Part shown: positions 27,622-36,343 of the stretch, one piece after another
How positions within the stretch are numbered: the first letter of the stretch is position 1
Layout of the letters: each line of letters begins with the position of its first letter
Assembly: GCA_011109175.1 (NCBI GenBank)
Contig: RDEW01000054.1
Location: forward strand, 170,074-234,073
Length of the DNA stretch: 64,000 nucleotides
Direction of reading: 5' to 3'
Origin: Dicyema japonicum
Lineage: Eukaryota; Dicyemida; Rhombozoa; Dicyemidae
The notes under the pieces: model-generated
What the model was told of the DNA's origin: nothing
The model's database searches: none
The model's input: the letters and a program-made list of their open reading frames with translations, nothing else
Program-made: the position numbers and the translations under genes

Positions 27622-28740
27622 CAGTGGTTCCCAACCTGGGGTCCGCGGAGCAGTTTTAGGGTTCCGTAAATTATTTTATTTATTTAATAATAGTTATAAT
27701 TATTAAAATATATTAACATCCACGCTTATATCTTGTTTTTTTGGGTTAGTTAGTCAATTTTATAAGATTTTTAATGAGAAACAATAATTACATAAGAGAT
27801 TCCAAAAAATATTCAAAAAATATTCAAAAAAGGTTTTTAATTATAATTATAGAAAAGCATTCAGTGTATACGGAGATCCGGTCCTTTGACTTGTATAGGT
27901 TGCGAATCGAGAAGCTATATCCAGACCAGTAATCTGTCGACCGGGGGCTACATGTACCCCCGGAAGAGAGCTAATGCTTTTTTGGAAATGCTTTAGGAGC
28001 ATTTTGAGCGCCTCCAGAATTGTTGCATCCGGTGAGCCACATGACGCCATGCTAAATACACAAAAAAAACTTCAAACTAACCGAGAGATGGTACACAGGG
28101 GAAAACATTATCACCTTGCCATGAGAAACTAATCGGAAAAAACAAAAATGGACATTAATGGCAAAAAGAAGTTCGCCGCACGAACTTGTGTAGGCTAAGG
28201 ATCAACACGAGCAAAGATGAGAACCTTGATCCAATTCGTCGGATCACTTAGTTTAGTTTTTTTGGTTTAACATGGTCTTCGGAATTAATTTAAAAGAAAT
28301 ATGATGAAAGCTACTCTCATATGGGTTTTCTCAGAATGGATCTGAGACATCAAAGATCATTTGTGATTTTGGACGATAACATTGCAAAATATTTCCGGGT
28401 AAATTTGATGACGATTGGGTTTAAAATCCATTCAAAGTAATATTAGCAAATCTAACATCAATTGAATATGAACATCTTATTGACATCAGAATCAACGTCA
28501 AATCAGATATATGAAATGAATCCCTTTTTAATTTTTGGAGAGCATACATTTCAAAATATCCAGATATCTCAGAAAAGGCTATACGTAAACTATTTTTTGC
28601 CAACGACTTACTTATGCGAGTCGGTGTTTTCAATATATATCTACCAAAACAAAATATAGAAATAAACTTAATGCTTCCGTTGATATGAGGATACAGTTGT
28701 CAACAATAACTCCTAACGTTACACAACTATGCTATGATAA
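27622..28740 (+). pseudogene. hAT element (ZBED5/Buster-like), copy B, internally replaced
   Basis: Starts with CAGTGGTTCCCAACCTGGGG (27622), the same terminus as copies A and C. The right part (28360-28720) encodes the transposase C-terminus in broken frames: ILDDNIAKYF, FDDDW, KYPDISEKAIRKL, TTYLCESVFS and RNKLNASVDMRIQLS, matching the hAT dimerisation region (...LSEKAINILLPFSTSYLCE.GFS). The middle is missing and replaced at about 27840-28260 by LINE 5'-end sequence. No right terminal repeat seen, so the copy is truncated. Confidence 0.8.
27840..28260 (-). mobile_element. LINE 5'-end fragment nested in hAT copy B
   Basis: Reverse complement contains TTTAGCATGGCGTCATGTGG (about 28046-28065), the same block found at the presumed 5' ends of LINE fragments at 63141-63165 and, more loosely, 49781-49800 and 58650-58665. 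The ATG in this block opens a 67-codon frame to 27847 (MASCGSPDATILEALKM...). This looks like a 5' untranslated region plus the start of a LINE ORF. Confidence 0.5.
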
Positions 28741-29040
28741 AAAATTACCTCAATGTTTACATTAACATTGTTTTTGGTTATTACTATTATGTTATAATTG
28801 AAATTGTAATAATTGATTTGGAAGGATTCCGCAAAAAATAAATTAGCCCAAAAGGGTTCAGCGAGCACCTTAAGGTTAAAACTGCTATAACCTATTGAGT
28901 AACTATTTATCATTACTATTTGTATATGCATATTTGGTAAATCCAAATTTGACATACGAATCAGACCAATTACGCTTTTTAGAATCGGGCATGATAACGT
29001 GATACAACTAATTTTAATTAATTTTTATAAGTATAATTTT
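28741..29040. other. AT-rich spacer, no gene seen
   Basis: Simple AT-rich sequence between hAT copy B and a LINE fragment; a 78-codon minus frame is present but has no recognisable features. Confidence 0.5.
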
Positions 29041-29600
29041 ATTGATTTTTAATTGACTCCACCTCCGCGGCAAAAGAGCGGTTACGTCAAATAATGTTGT
29101 AGCCTGGGAAGGGAGTGGAGGAAGACAGTCTTGTTTCTTGAAGTAGGCAAATATCTGTGTCCTGTTTTTTCAGAAGGTCTCTGAGCTCCAAGACCTTCCC
29201 TTTATTCCGTTAATGTTTAGTTTTAAGAGGACGAGAGCTTTTGGTGGACCGGGATCTGGTTTATATTTCAGAAGAGCATCAACAGGGCTTCGACCAAGTT
29301 GGGTGAAGCAGGCCAAGGCTCCATCCACCTTAGGGATCTCCAAATTTCCGTTTCGCATAATAAACTATATCAGACACCCATCCAACTTCAGAGACACAAT
29401 TAACATCTTCAATGATGGCTGAATGGAAAAAAATTGGTTGGGGCAGCATGATTACCAACATTCTGACTTTCGACAATAAGATTTCCCCAGAGACGACTGT
29501 CCTGCCTCCATCGTACTATTCTGCTATTTGATTTTTCAGGAAGGCTCCTGGGATTTGTTTTATTTTTTCCAGCTGAAGCGTACATGCACCACACCACGTC
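29040..29600 (-). pseudogene. LINE endonuclease N-terminus remnant
   Basis: On the minus strand VLLKLNINGIKGR is followed, after frameshifts, by LRDLLKKQDTDICLL-like residues and QETRLSSSTPFPGYNII (about 29210-29070), the first block of an AP-endonuclease (N-x-NG...QET). Upstream (29600-29230) a Ser/Pro-rich open stretch could be its ORF start. The rest of the endonuclease is missing, so it is 3'-truncated or deleted. Confidence 0.65.
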
Positions 29601-29704
29601 AAAATATATTAGTCTTTTTCTGTAAATAAATACTTTATTTTCTTTTTTTATTTATGCAAACATTATTTAACCATCAAAAATTAATATTTAGTTTCCATAA
29701 CGAT

Positions 29705-31508
29705 ATGGCGAACAGGCAAATATTTAATGGTTTTATTATTAAATGTATTTAAAAGTTTTTGAAACTTATCAAAAATCGAGAACCCAATTTGTTCAGACAA
29801 TTGCTGAACTTTCATCTCGCGAACAAAATATAGAAATTTTACAAAAAGCAGGAGTCATGTCATTATTAAAACCACTTCTTCTTGATGTTATCCCAACAAT
29901 TCAGCAAACAGCGGCTTTGGCGTTAGGGAGACTAGCAAATCATAACTCAGAATTAGCAAAAGCTTTAGTTAATGAAGACATTCTGATACAGCTTGTTAAT
30001 TCTATATCTCAACAAAATGTATTTTATATACTATATTTAATTTAAACAATTAAAGCCTTTTATTATATTCTCACTTATTAGAGATTCTACAAAAAAGCGG
30101 CAGCTTTTGTTTTACGAGCTGTTTCTAAGCACTCTCCTGAATTTTAGCAAGAGAAGTCGTTAAATCAGGAGCTTTAGAAGCTTTAATAATTTGCCTTGAA
30201 GAATTTGATCCCAGTGTGAAAGAAGCCGCTTGTTGGGCCCTTGGATATATTGCACGTCACACAAATGGTAATAATATAATAAATTCATTTTTTAGATCTT
30301 GCTCAATCTGTTGTTGAAGTTGGTGCAGTTCCACTGCTTATTTTATGTATTCAAGAACCTGAAACATCTTTAAAAAAAATTGCATGCAGTTCTATTAGTG
30401 ACATTGCAAAGCATTCACTTGAGCTAGCTCAAACTGTAGTAGACGCTGGAGCAATTGCGCATTTGGCACAACTTGTACTTAATCCAGATTCTGCTCTTAA
30501 AGTTAACATTGAAATAACATTTATAGAGACAAGTATTTTCAGCGCTCAGTCAATTAGCTAAGCATTCTGTTGATTTGACAGAAATGGTTGTCGAGTCAGA
30601 AATATTTCCTTCAGCATACATAAATCTTAAAGATCGGGATCAACAGGTTATTAAAAATACTGCCACGTTAATGCGAGAAATAGTTAAACATACCCCTGAA
30701 GTAGTTTAATTTGATAATTCCATAGCTGTCACAACTTATAATAAATTCAGGAGGTGTTGGTGCTATTGTAGATTACTTAGCTTCTACGAAAGGAGCTATC
30801 AGACTTCCTGGAATAATGCTTATTGGTTATGTTGCAACACATTCAGAAAATTTGGCAACTGGAGTTATACTTGCTAAGGTTAATTCATAATTTTAATAGA
30901 AAGGGTGTCGTACAACTTGCAATTTGCATATCAGAAGAAAGCGAAGATTATTTGAAAGCTGCAGCTTGTTGGTCATTGGGACAAATTGGAAAGCATACTC
31001 CAGAACATGCAAAAACCATTGCTATGTCTAATGTATTGCCCAAATTATTAAATTGTTATCTTTCAAACTTATCCAGTGAAGATTTAAAAGCAAAGGTATA
31101 ATTTTTGAATCAACAAATAAGGCTAAAAGAGCACTAAAAATTATATTACAAAAATGTGTCCATTTGCCTGCACTTGAACAACTGTTGTATGATGCACCAT
31201 CAAGTATATTAAAGCACGTAATTGGGCAATTCAGTAAAGTAATTATAAATTTAATATAAAATAGGTGTTGCCCCATGATCCAAAAGCGAGAACAATGTTT
31301 GTAAGTAGCGGAGGCCTTAAAAAAATGCAGGAGATTCAGCCGGCGCCAGGATCAGCATTGTCAGAATATATTAACACTATAAATGCATGCTTTCCAGAGG
31401 AAGTAGTAAGGTTACTTTATAACTTTTATTTAAATTAGATATTATTCTCCTGGTTATTCACAAACATTACTACAACGGGTCGAACAATATCAGCCAATTA
31501 TTAACTAA
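29705..31508 (+). CDS. SPAG6: Sperm-associated antigen 6 (PF16), armadillo-repeat axonemal protein
   Basis: Central-pair protein of motile cilia made of armadillo repeats. The translation follows vertebrate SPAG6 closely from MANRQIFNVFETYQKSRTQF through GVMSLLKPLLLDVIPTIQQT, AQTVVDAGAIAHLAQLVLNP and GGVGAIVDYLAS to TLLQRVEQYQPIIN-stop. Nine introns by homology: 29730-29755, 30019-30081, 30268-30295, 30502-30526, 30701-30725, 30879-30903, 31096-31121, 31239-31264 and 31411-31438; eight are 25-28 nt, one is 63 nt. In exon 3, KHSPEF is followed by an in-frame TAG at about 30147, while homology resumes (LAREVVKSGALEAL) in another frame: TTTT stands where TT is expected. This is either a sequencing or assembly error or a real inactivating change. 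AATAAA follows the stop at about 31533. Head-to-head with no neighbour of related function. Confidence 0.93.
30144..30150 (+). other. SPAG6: Frameshift in SPAG6 exon 3
   Basis: CCTGAATTTTAGCAAGAG: reading before it gives ...KHSPEF-stop; homology after it needs GAA TTA GCA AGA, i.e. two T fewer (or one base more). Flanking codons are all well conserved, and the rest of the gene is intact, so a homopolymer-type error is at least as likely as true loss. Confidence 0.85.
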
Positions 31509-32344
31509 GTAACATAAACTAATAAGTAACAACAAATAATAAATTTATTGTTATTAACATTAAATTGTAATCATTCTTTAGTTTTTCATGTTTTGAACAT
31601 TCTCATTTTACTTTTCTTTGGAATTTTTCATTTATTCAATAAAATATGTCAAATAAAAAACGTAAATAACATCAAAAATACTCCTCGATAGTATTATGAA
31701 AGATTATAGACTAGATAATTAGTGGTTTAAAAAACACAGTTCTCCAATTCTTACTTCCAATTAAATAAATGAATTAGCGCTTAACACACTTTATTACCAA
31801 CAAAAAGTGTATTAGTTTTCGCAATTGAGTTCCACTTGCTCTCATTCCAATTTTAATTCGTTCCAACAATTGCTTTACAGATCATTCATTGATCCTGTAA
31901 GGGGCCCAAAAGTACGTGCATTTATGCAACTTAAGTTATTATTATGTAAGTAAACACTGGTAATTAAGTTTAGTTAAAGTAATATGAAATGGCAGTGCTT
32001 GTTATGTTAAAGGTGGTTCTTTACTTCAAGTAAAAAAAAGATCATCCTGCTTCTAGGAAAATAGAAAAAAATGATTACATTTCGAATGAGTGTCCAAGTT
32101 TCTAAGTATAACTTCAAATAAAAAAGACACGATACACACGTTAATTAAAGGTTTTGATTATGAATGATTATGGTACCGACCCAAATCTCCTTGAAAAATT
32201 TGAACAAACACGTGAAAAAAACGAGAATTACCAAAAAGTTGGCACATAATTGGGCAGAAGTAATTAATAAAGATGGTAAAAGACGAGTTAGTATGAAAAG
32301 TTAGATTTCATGTAGCGATAATATCTAATAGTTTACAAATTATT
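31509..32344. other. SPAG6 3' flank, no clear gene
   Basis: AT-rich. A 29-codon plus frame at about 32160 (MNDYGTDPNLLEKFEQTREK...) looks protein-like and could be an exon of an unrecognised gene with short introns, but no partner exon was identified. Confidence 0.4.
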
Positions 32345-32935
32345 AAATGAATGCGTCCGTATTGGGATCTCATTACGACTGGGATTCTGTGTTTCACATC
32401 CGTGCCGATGCGGAGACCAGATCGACTGTTTGGATTACACCCTCTCTCCTTCAGGAAAGTGCAGGTAGATTTCCCAGACACATGACCTTGAACAAAATCG
32501 TTAGGATAGATTTGGACGCCGCCGGACACCATCCCCCCCATGCTCGAACCAATCGGTCTTTGCAGGCGGGACCGGAAACAACCAGATGGGATGACAATCT
32601 TCCCTTTTGAAGCCGGTAAACCTTTTATCTGGGAAGTCAACTACAGCGAAACGTTTGGCTCTTGCAACCTACTCCAGAGTGCCTCTGGATCCTGTTCTGC
32701 CGCTAAGAAGGGCGAGAAGTTGAAACGGGAAAAGTATACGGTCCTATCCAAGGATTTTTTGTTTGTCCCACTCGCCATTGAGACTTATGGTTTCCTTGCG
32801 GCTGCGATGAAGATATTTTTGAGTCGTTTAGGGAATCGGATAGCTAAATGATCAGAAGATCCTCGTGAGCGCTGCTAGTTATTTGAGCGAATCTCGCTCG
32901 CCATCCAATGAGGGAATAGCAAACAGTCAGGGCTT
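32345..32935 (+). pseudogene. Retroelement C-terminal nuclease-like domain, broken
   Basis: Plus-strand pieces read RHMTLNKIV, MLEPIGLCRRDRKQPDGMTI, FPFEAGKPFIWEVNYSETF, KLKREKYTVLSKDFLFVPLA and IETYGF..., then after a stop EDPRER and a final ISLAIQ segment. This order (RHD-like start, RPDG, W-[DE]-V, KxxKY, PxAxET) is the conserved tail that follows the polymerase in a family of animal retroelements; RPD...WDV...K resembles a PD-(D/E)xK nuclease, here QPDG and WEV. One frameshift and three stops. The polymerase part is absent next to it; a related polymerase start is at 44050-44240 on the other strand. Confidence 0.7.
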
Positions 32936-33502
32936 AGTTAGTTAAGTAACCCCAGCCTCACTAACTTGTAGGAGGCCAGCAGCTATTAAGTAGTACCCAG
33001 CAGATGTTGGTCGTTCCCATAGATCGGTCAGTTCCGGCATTGTGGAGAATTGTTGTGCCAATTCATGACATTGAAATAGGTGATGTGTTGTCAGCATGTG
33101 GAGGTTGCAAAAGGGGCAGAGTACATCATATGTTGGTAGATATCGGTGGTGCCCACATCGTAGACGAGCCAGGTTTACTCGCACGTCCCTTGAAAGAGAG
33201 GATTCTGATTGGTCTATTGGAGGAGGGGGTCGCTGTAATATTTTATTGTTTCCGAGTCTTTGGATGCTTCTTGTAGAAACAAAACCGTGTATCTGTTTCA
33301 GATTACTCCTGTCATTGGGGATGGAAGGAATGGATGATAACATTCGAGACAGGACACTGGTTGACATAATAATTTTCCTTTTGTTTTGCGGCTTGCATAG
33401 GGAGTGGCGGGGATGTTCTAGACTGTAGGCTTGGGAGAGAACTGCAGGGATCTCATTTCCAGATGGTCTCCAATTGGAAGAATCTTTGACTCCCAATGTA
33501 GA

Positions 33503-33618
33503 TAGCAAATCATAATTCAGAATTAGCAAAAGCTTTAGTTAATGAAGACATTCTGATACAGCTTGTTAATTCTATATCTCAACAAAATGTATTTTATATA
33601 CTATAATTAATTTAAACA
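33503..33618 (+). repeat. 116-bp copy of SPAG6 exon 2 / intron 2 inside LINE copy A
   Basis: Matches 29933-30048 with two substitutions: C to T in CATAACTCAG, T to A in CTATATTTAA. It holds the last 86 bp of exon 2 (coding ANHNSELAKALVNEDI... ) and the first 30 bp of intron 2, unspliced, in plus orientation, opposite to the LINE. The uninterrupted LINE sequence across this point is visible in copy B (ATCAACTCCTGTTGATCATC, about 39446-39465); a few LINE bases were lost at the junction. Confidence 0.93.
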
Positions 33619-36011
33619 GGGGTTGATCTGAGACATCCAGTAATTATCCTGAACGCGATGTTTTGTACTTTTTGTAGTTTGTCAATAGAAGTAAGAGAGG
33701 CAGAGGTTGACCAGCAAGGGCTTGCATAGTTAATAGTTGTTCGAATGAATTGTTTATATATGATGGTTAGGGCTTCTTTGCTTTGGCCAAAGGAATGACC
33801 TGACACAGCTTCAAGTATGTTGATCTTGTGAGATGCTTTTGTACATTGTTCCTCCACATGTTTAGAGAAAGTTAGTAGTTGGTCCTAAATAACTCCAAGT
33901 ATTTTTGGGATGTTTAGTAACGGTGAGTGGTTGTCCATGAATTTTTGAAATTGGTTGAAAATTTAGTTGGCGGCGGTTGGACGTGAATACAGTGACGGTG
34001 GATTTCGATGGAGAGGGGGATAGGTGGTTTGCTCCAAGCCACTCTTCAAGAGTGTTCAAGTGGATCTAAACATCATTCGTTGCTACGTTAACGTCTATAT
34101 CTTTAGAGGCAACAATCATGTCATCCGCATACAATAGTAGAAGTGTCTTGGAATTGATTGGAATGTCGCTTAGGTGTAAGTTGAATAAGGTGGGTGATAA
34201 AACGGAGCCTTGGGGAACTCCATTTGGAAGAAGTCTGTAATGAGATAGACATGATATAATTTCAGCTCGACCAATTCTTCCAGAGAGGAAATTTGTTAAC
34301 CAATTCTGTAAACGTGGAGGAATTCCAGATACAAGAATTTTGTTACTTAGCACGCGCCTTGATGTTCAATCGAACGCCTTGGTTAGGTCGATCGATGCGA
34401 GGATAGTCCGTTTGGGAGAATTATAATTGTTAAAACCATCAGCGATATATTGAGTTAGGGTAGAGAGATGTGTTAATGTTGAGTATTTGGACGAAAGCCA
34501 TGTTGAAAATCAGAAAAGGGAAGATACTTCGATAGTAGTTTCAGTACAACACGTTCAACAATTTTCGATACTACAGATAGTAGTGAAATTGGTCTGAAAG
34601 ATCCCGGATCCGAAGGATCTTTCTTGGGCTTCAGGATTGGGATTATTTTGGATTTTGTCCATAGTGCAGGAATTCTGCAAGTGTTTATGAACACAGAAAT
34701 TATGTCTGTTATTGCTTTGAGTCCTTACGTTCTCAGGTGCTTTAAATGCAGATTCCATCAAGCCCTTTGGCAGGATAGCTTTTTGGCGTTTTTGATGAGT
34801 TTTTTCGACATCCGACGTACTGATTTCAATCGGTTTTCCTTGAGGAGTTTGAACGTTTTTCAATTTGCATGGATGAGAGCATTTGTTCATATCTATGTGA
34901 CTCACTTTTGCGTAGTGGTCCATTATGACATATGCCTGATGAGTGAAATCACGTTGTGTTTAATTCTTGTCAATACTGGTGGCGTGGGTTGTTTGTCTCC
35001 ATTCTATTTTGTTTAGACTGAATTCCACGTAAAATGCCCCCAAAATCCTTTAGTTTTGTTCGCTGGTTAATTTTTGTGATGAAATTGTTCCAACGGTCCA
35101 ATTTCCTCTTGTTGATTAATTCTGTAATTTCGCTATTAAGGTTGGATAGTTCGGCCGTATAAATTCTTGATTTTTTGAGTCGACGTATTGTATGAATCTT
35201 TTCGATAATTTCCTTAGTGAAATTGGGATTATAGTCTGCAATGAGTCCTCTTGGAATGTATTTCTTGTCGGCACTGAGGATGACCTCATTAAAAAATTTC
35301 ATTGCGGCGTCAAGCGATTTGAAATTCTCAACGGAAAAGTCGGATAGAAATTTTTCTGTTTCTTCTCTGAATGAATCCCATTTTGCACGTTTGTAATTCG
35401 TTATAGTTTTCCGATGCCTAACAATAGGCGAGAGTAGTTCGATTGACAGTAGAATTGGATTATGGTCCGAGTGTAGGTCATTAGAGTGTCCAGGTCTGGA
35501 AGTTGTTCGAGTGTGTGATTTCCTGTCATTGAGGATAAATAATTGTTCAAGTTGAGAGAGGACCTGAAACCCCCTCTCATTACTCTTTTGGCCGATTAGA
35601 TCTTTTGCATTTATGTCTCCGCAAATTATCACATTTTCAATCTTTTGCAATTCGGTTAGTTTTGGGGAGTAATGTTTCATACTGGGACTTGGTGGCGGGA
35701 TGTAAATATTTACAAATGTATACCTTGTGTGGTTTATTTTCATTAAGACGGAAGTAAGTTCGATGTGATCGTCATCTTCAAACAGAGCTTGTGTCTGAGC
35801 GGAAGTATCCGAGAATGGAATAGATTTGTGTATGAGCATAAGAACACCGCCTCCTCTGTTTGAATTCGGTCGATCACGGCGGACAATTGTGTAGTTTTTG
35901 TAGTGTGATATCAATTTTGTGGTAAGTTAGAAATGCAAAAAGTTCATTTGATTTGTGTGTGAGACCGTTTATGTTGAATTGCATGATATTAAGGAATTTC
36001 CCGTTTTTATG

Positions 36012-36035
36012 GGGCCCGGGGTTCTGTTCGATGTC
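36012..36035 (-). other. 2A-like motif DIEQNPGP at the start of LINE copy A
   Basis: The minus frame reads RSDRLLLILAGDIEQNPGP: the D-[VI]-E-x-N-P-G-P consensus at which ribosomes can skip the Gly-Pro bond, preceded by a Leu-rich stretch. 2A-like sequences at the N-terminus of CR1-type LINEs are known from sea urchin and other invertebrates. All eight core residues are kept; whether it works here is untested. Confidence 0.85.
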
Positions 36036-36343
36036 CCCAGCTAGGATTAGGAGTAGCCGATCCGATCTTTGGGAGCGAAAGCTACGCGCCCGCTCAATAG
36101 CCGCCATCATCCAGTCCGAAAAGGTTGACAGGAGAATAGTAGTGGTTCTTTAAGTTGCCAGTTTGATATTGGCATCCAATTTTCTCCACGTGAAAGTGAA
36201 CCACATCGAAAATTCAGTCAGGGCAACCGCTATATGGTCATTTACTCTCTTTTCTTTACCAAATAATAATTTAATTAAAAAAATATAATTTAGTAAAATT
36301 TAAATTTTATAGTTAAATAATTAATTGAAATTTGATTTCAACT

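Larger units (their letters stand above)
32935..36150 (-). mobile_element. CR1/Jockey-type LINE, copy A, nearly full length but frameshifted
   Basis: Minus-strand order: N-terminal segment with a 2A-like motif (36110-36012), AP-endonuclease (NINGLTHKSNELF, GGGVLMLIHKSIPF, ICGDINAKD, SDHNPILLSIEL; 35990-35450), linker (to 34970), reverse transcriptase (IIPILKPKKDPSDPGSFRPI; GVPQGSVLSPTLFNLHLSD; LLYADDMIVAS; 34700-34070), connecting region (33860-33612), and a C-terminal part with CPFCNLHM...HHLFQCHEL, a Cys-x2-Cys...His...Cys knuckle near 33130. Frameshifts near 35900, 34560 and 34060 and stops split the frame, so it is inactive now. The C-terminal part is interrupted at 33503-33618 by a SPAG6 fragment. 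The 3' end GGGTTACTTAACTAACTAA matches copy B at 38828-40045. Confidence 0.9.

Noticed and set aside
30130-30156. A 27-nt GT-AG segment in SPAG6 exon 3 as an intron explaining the frameshift
   Set aside because: Removing it would delete conserved VSKHSPE residues and still leave the wrong frame.
33004-33428. Plus-strand frames of 90 and 110 codons
   Set aside because: Antisense shadows of the LINE copy A C-terminal domain on the minus strand.
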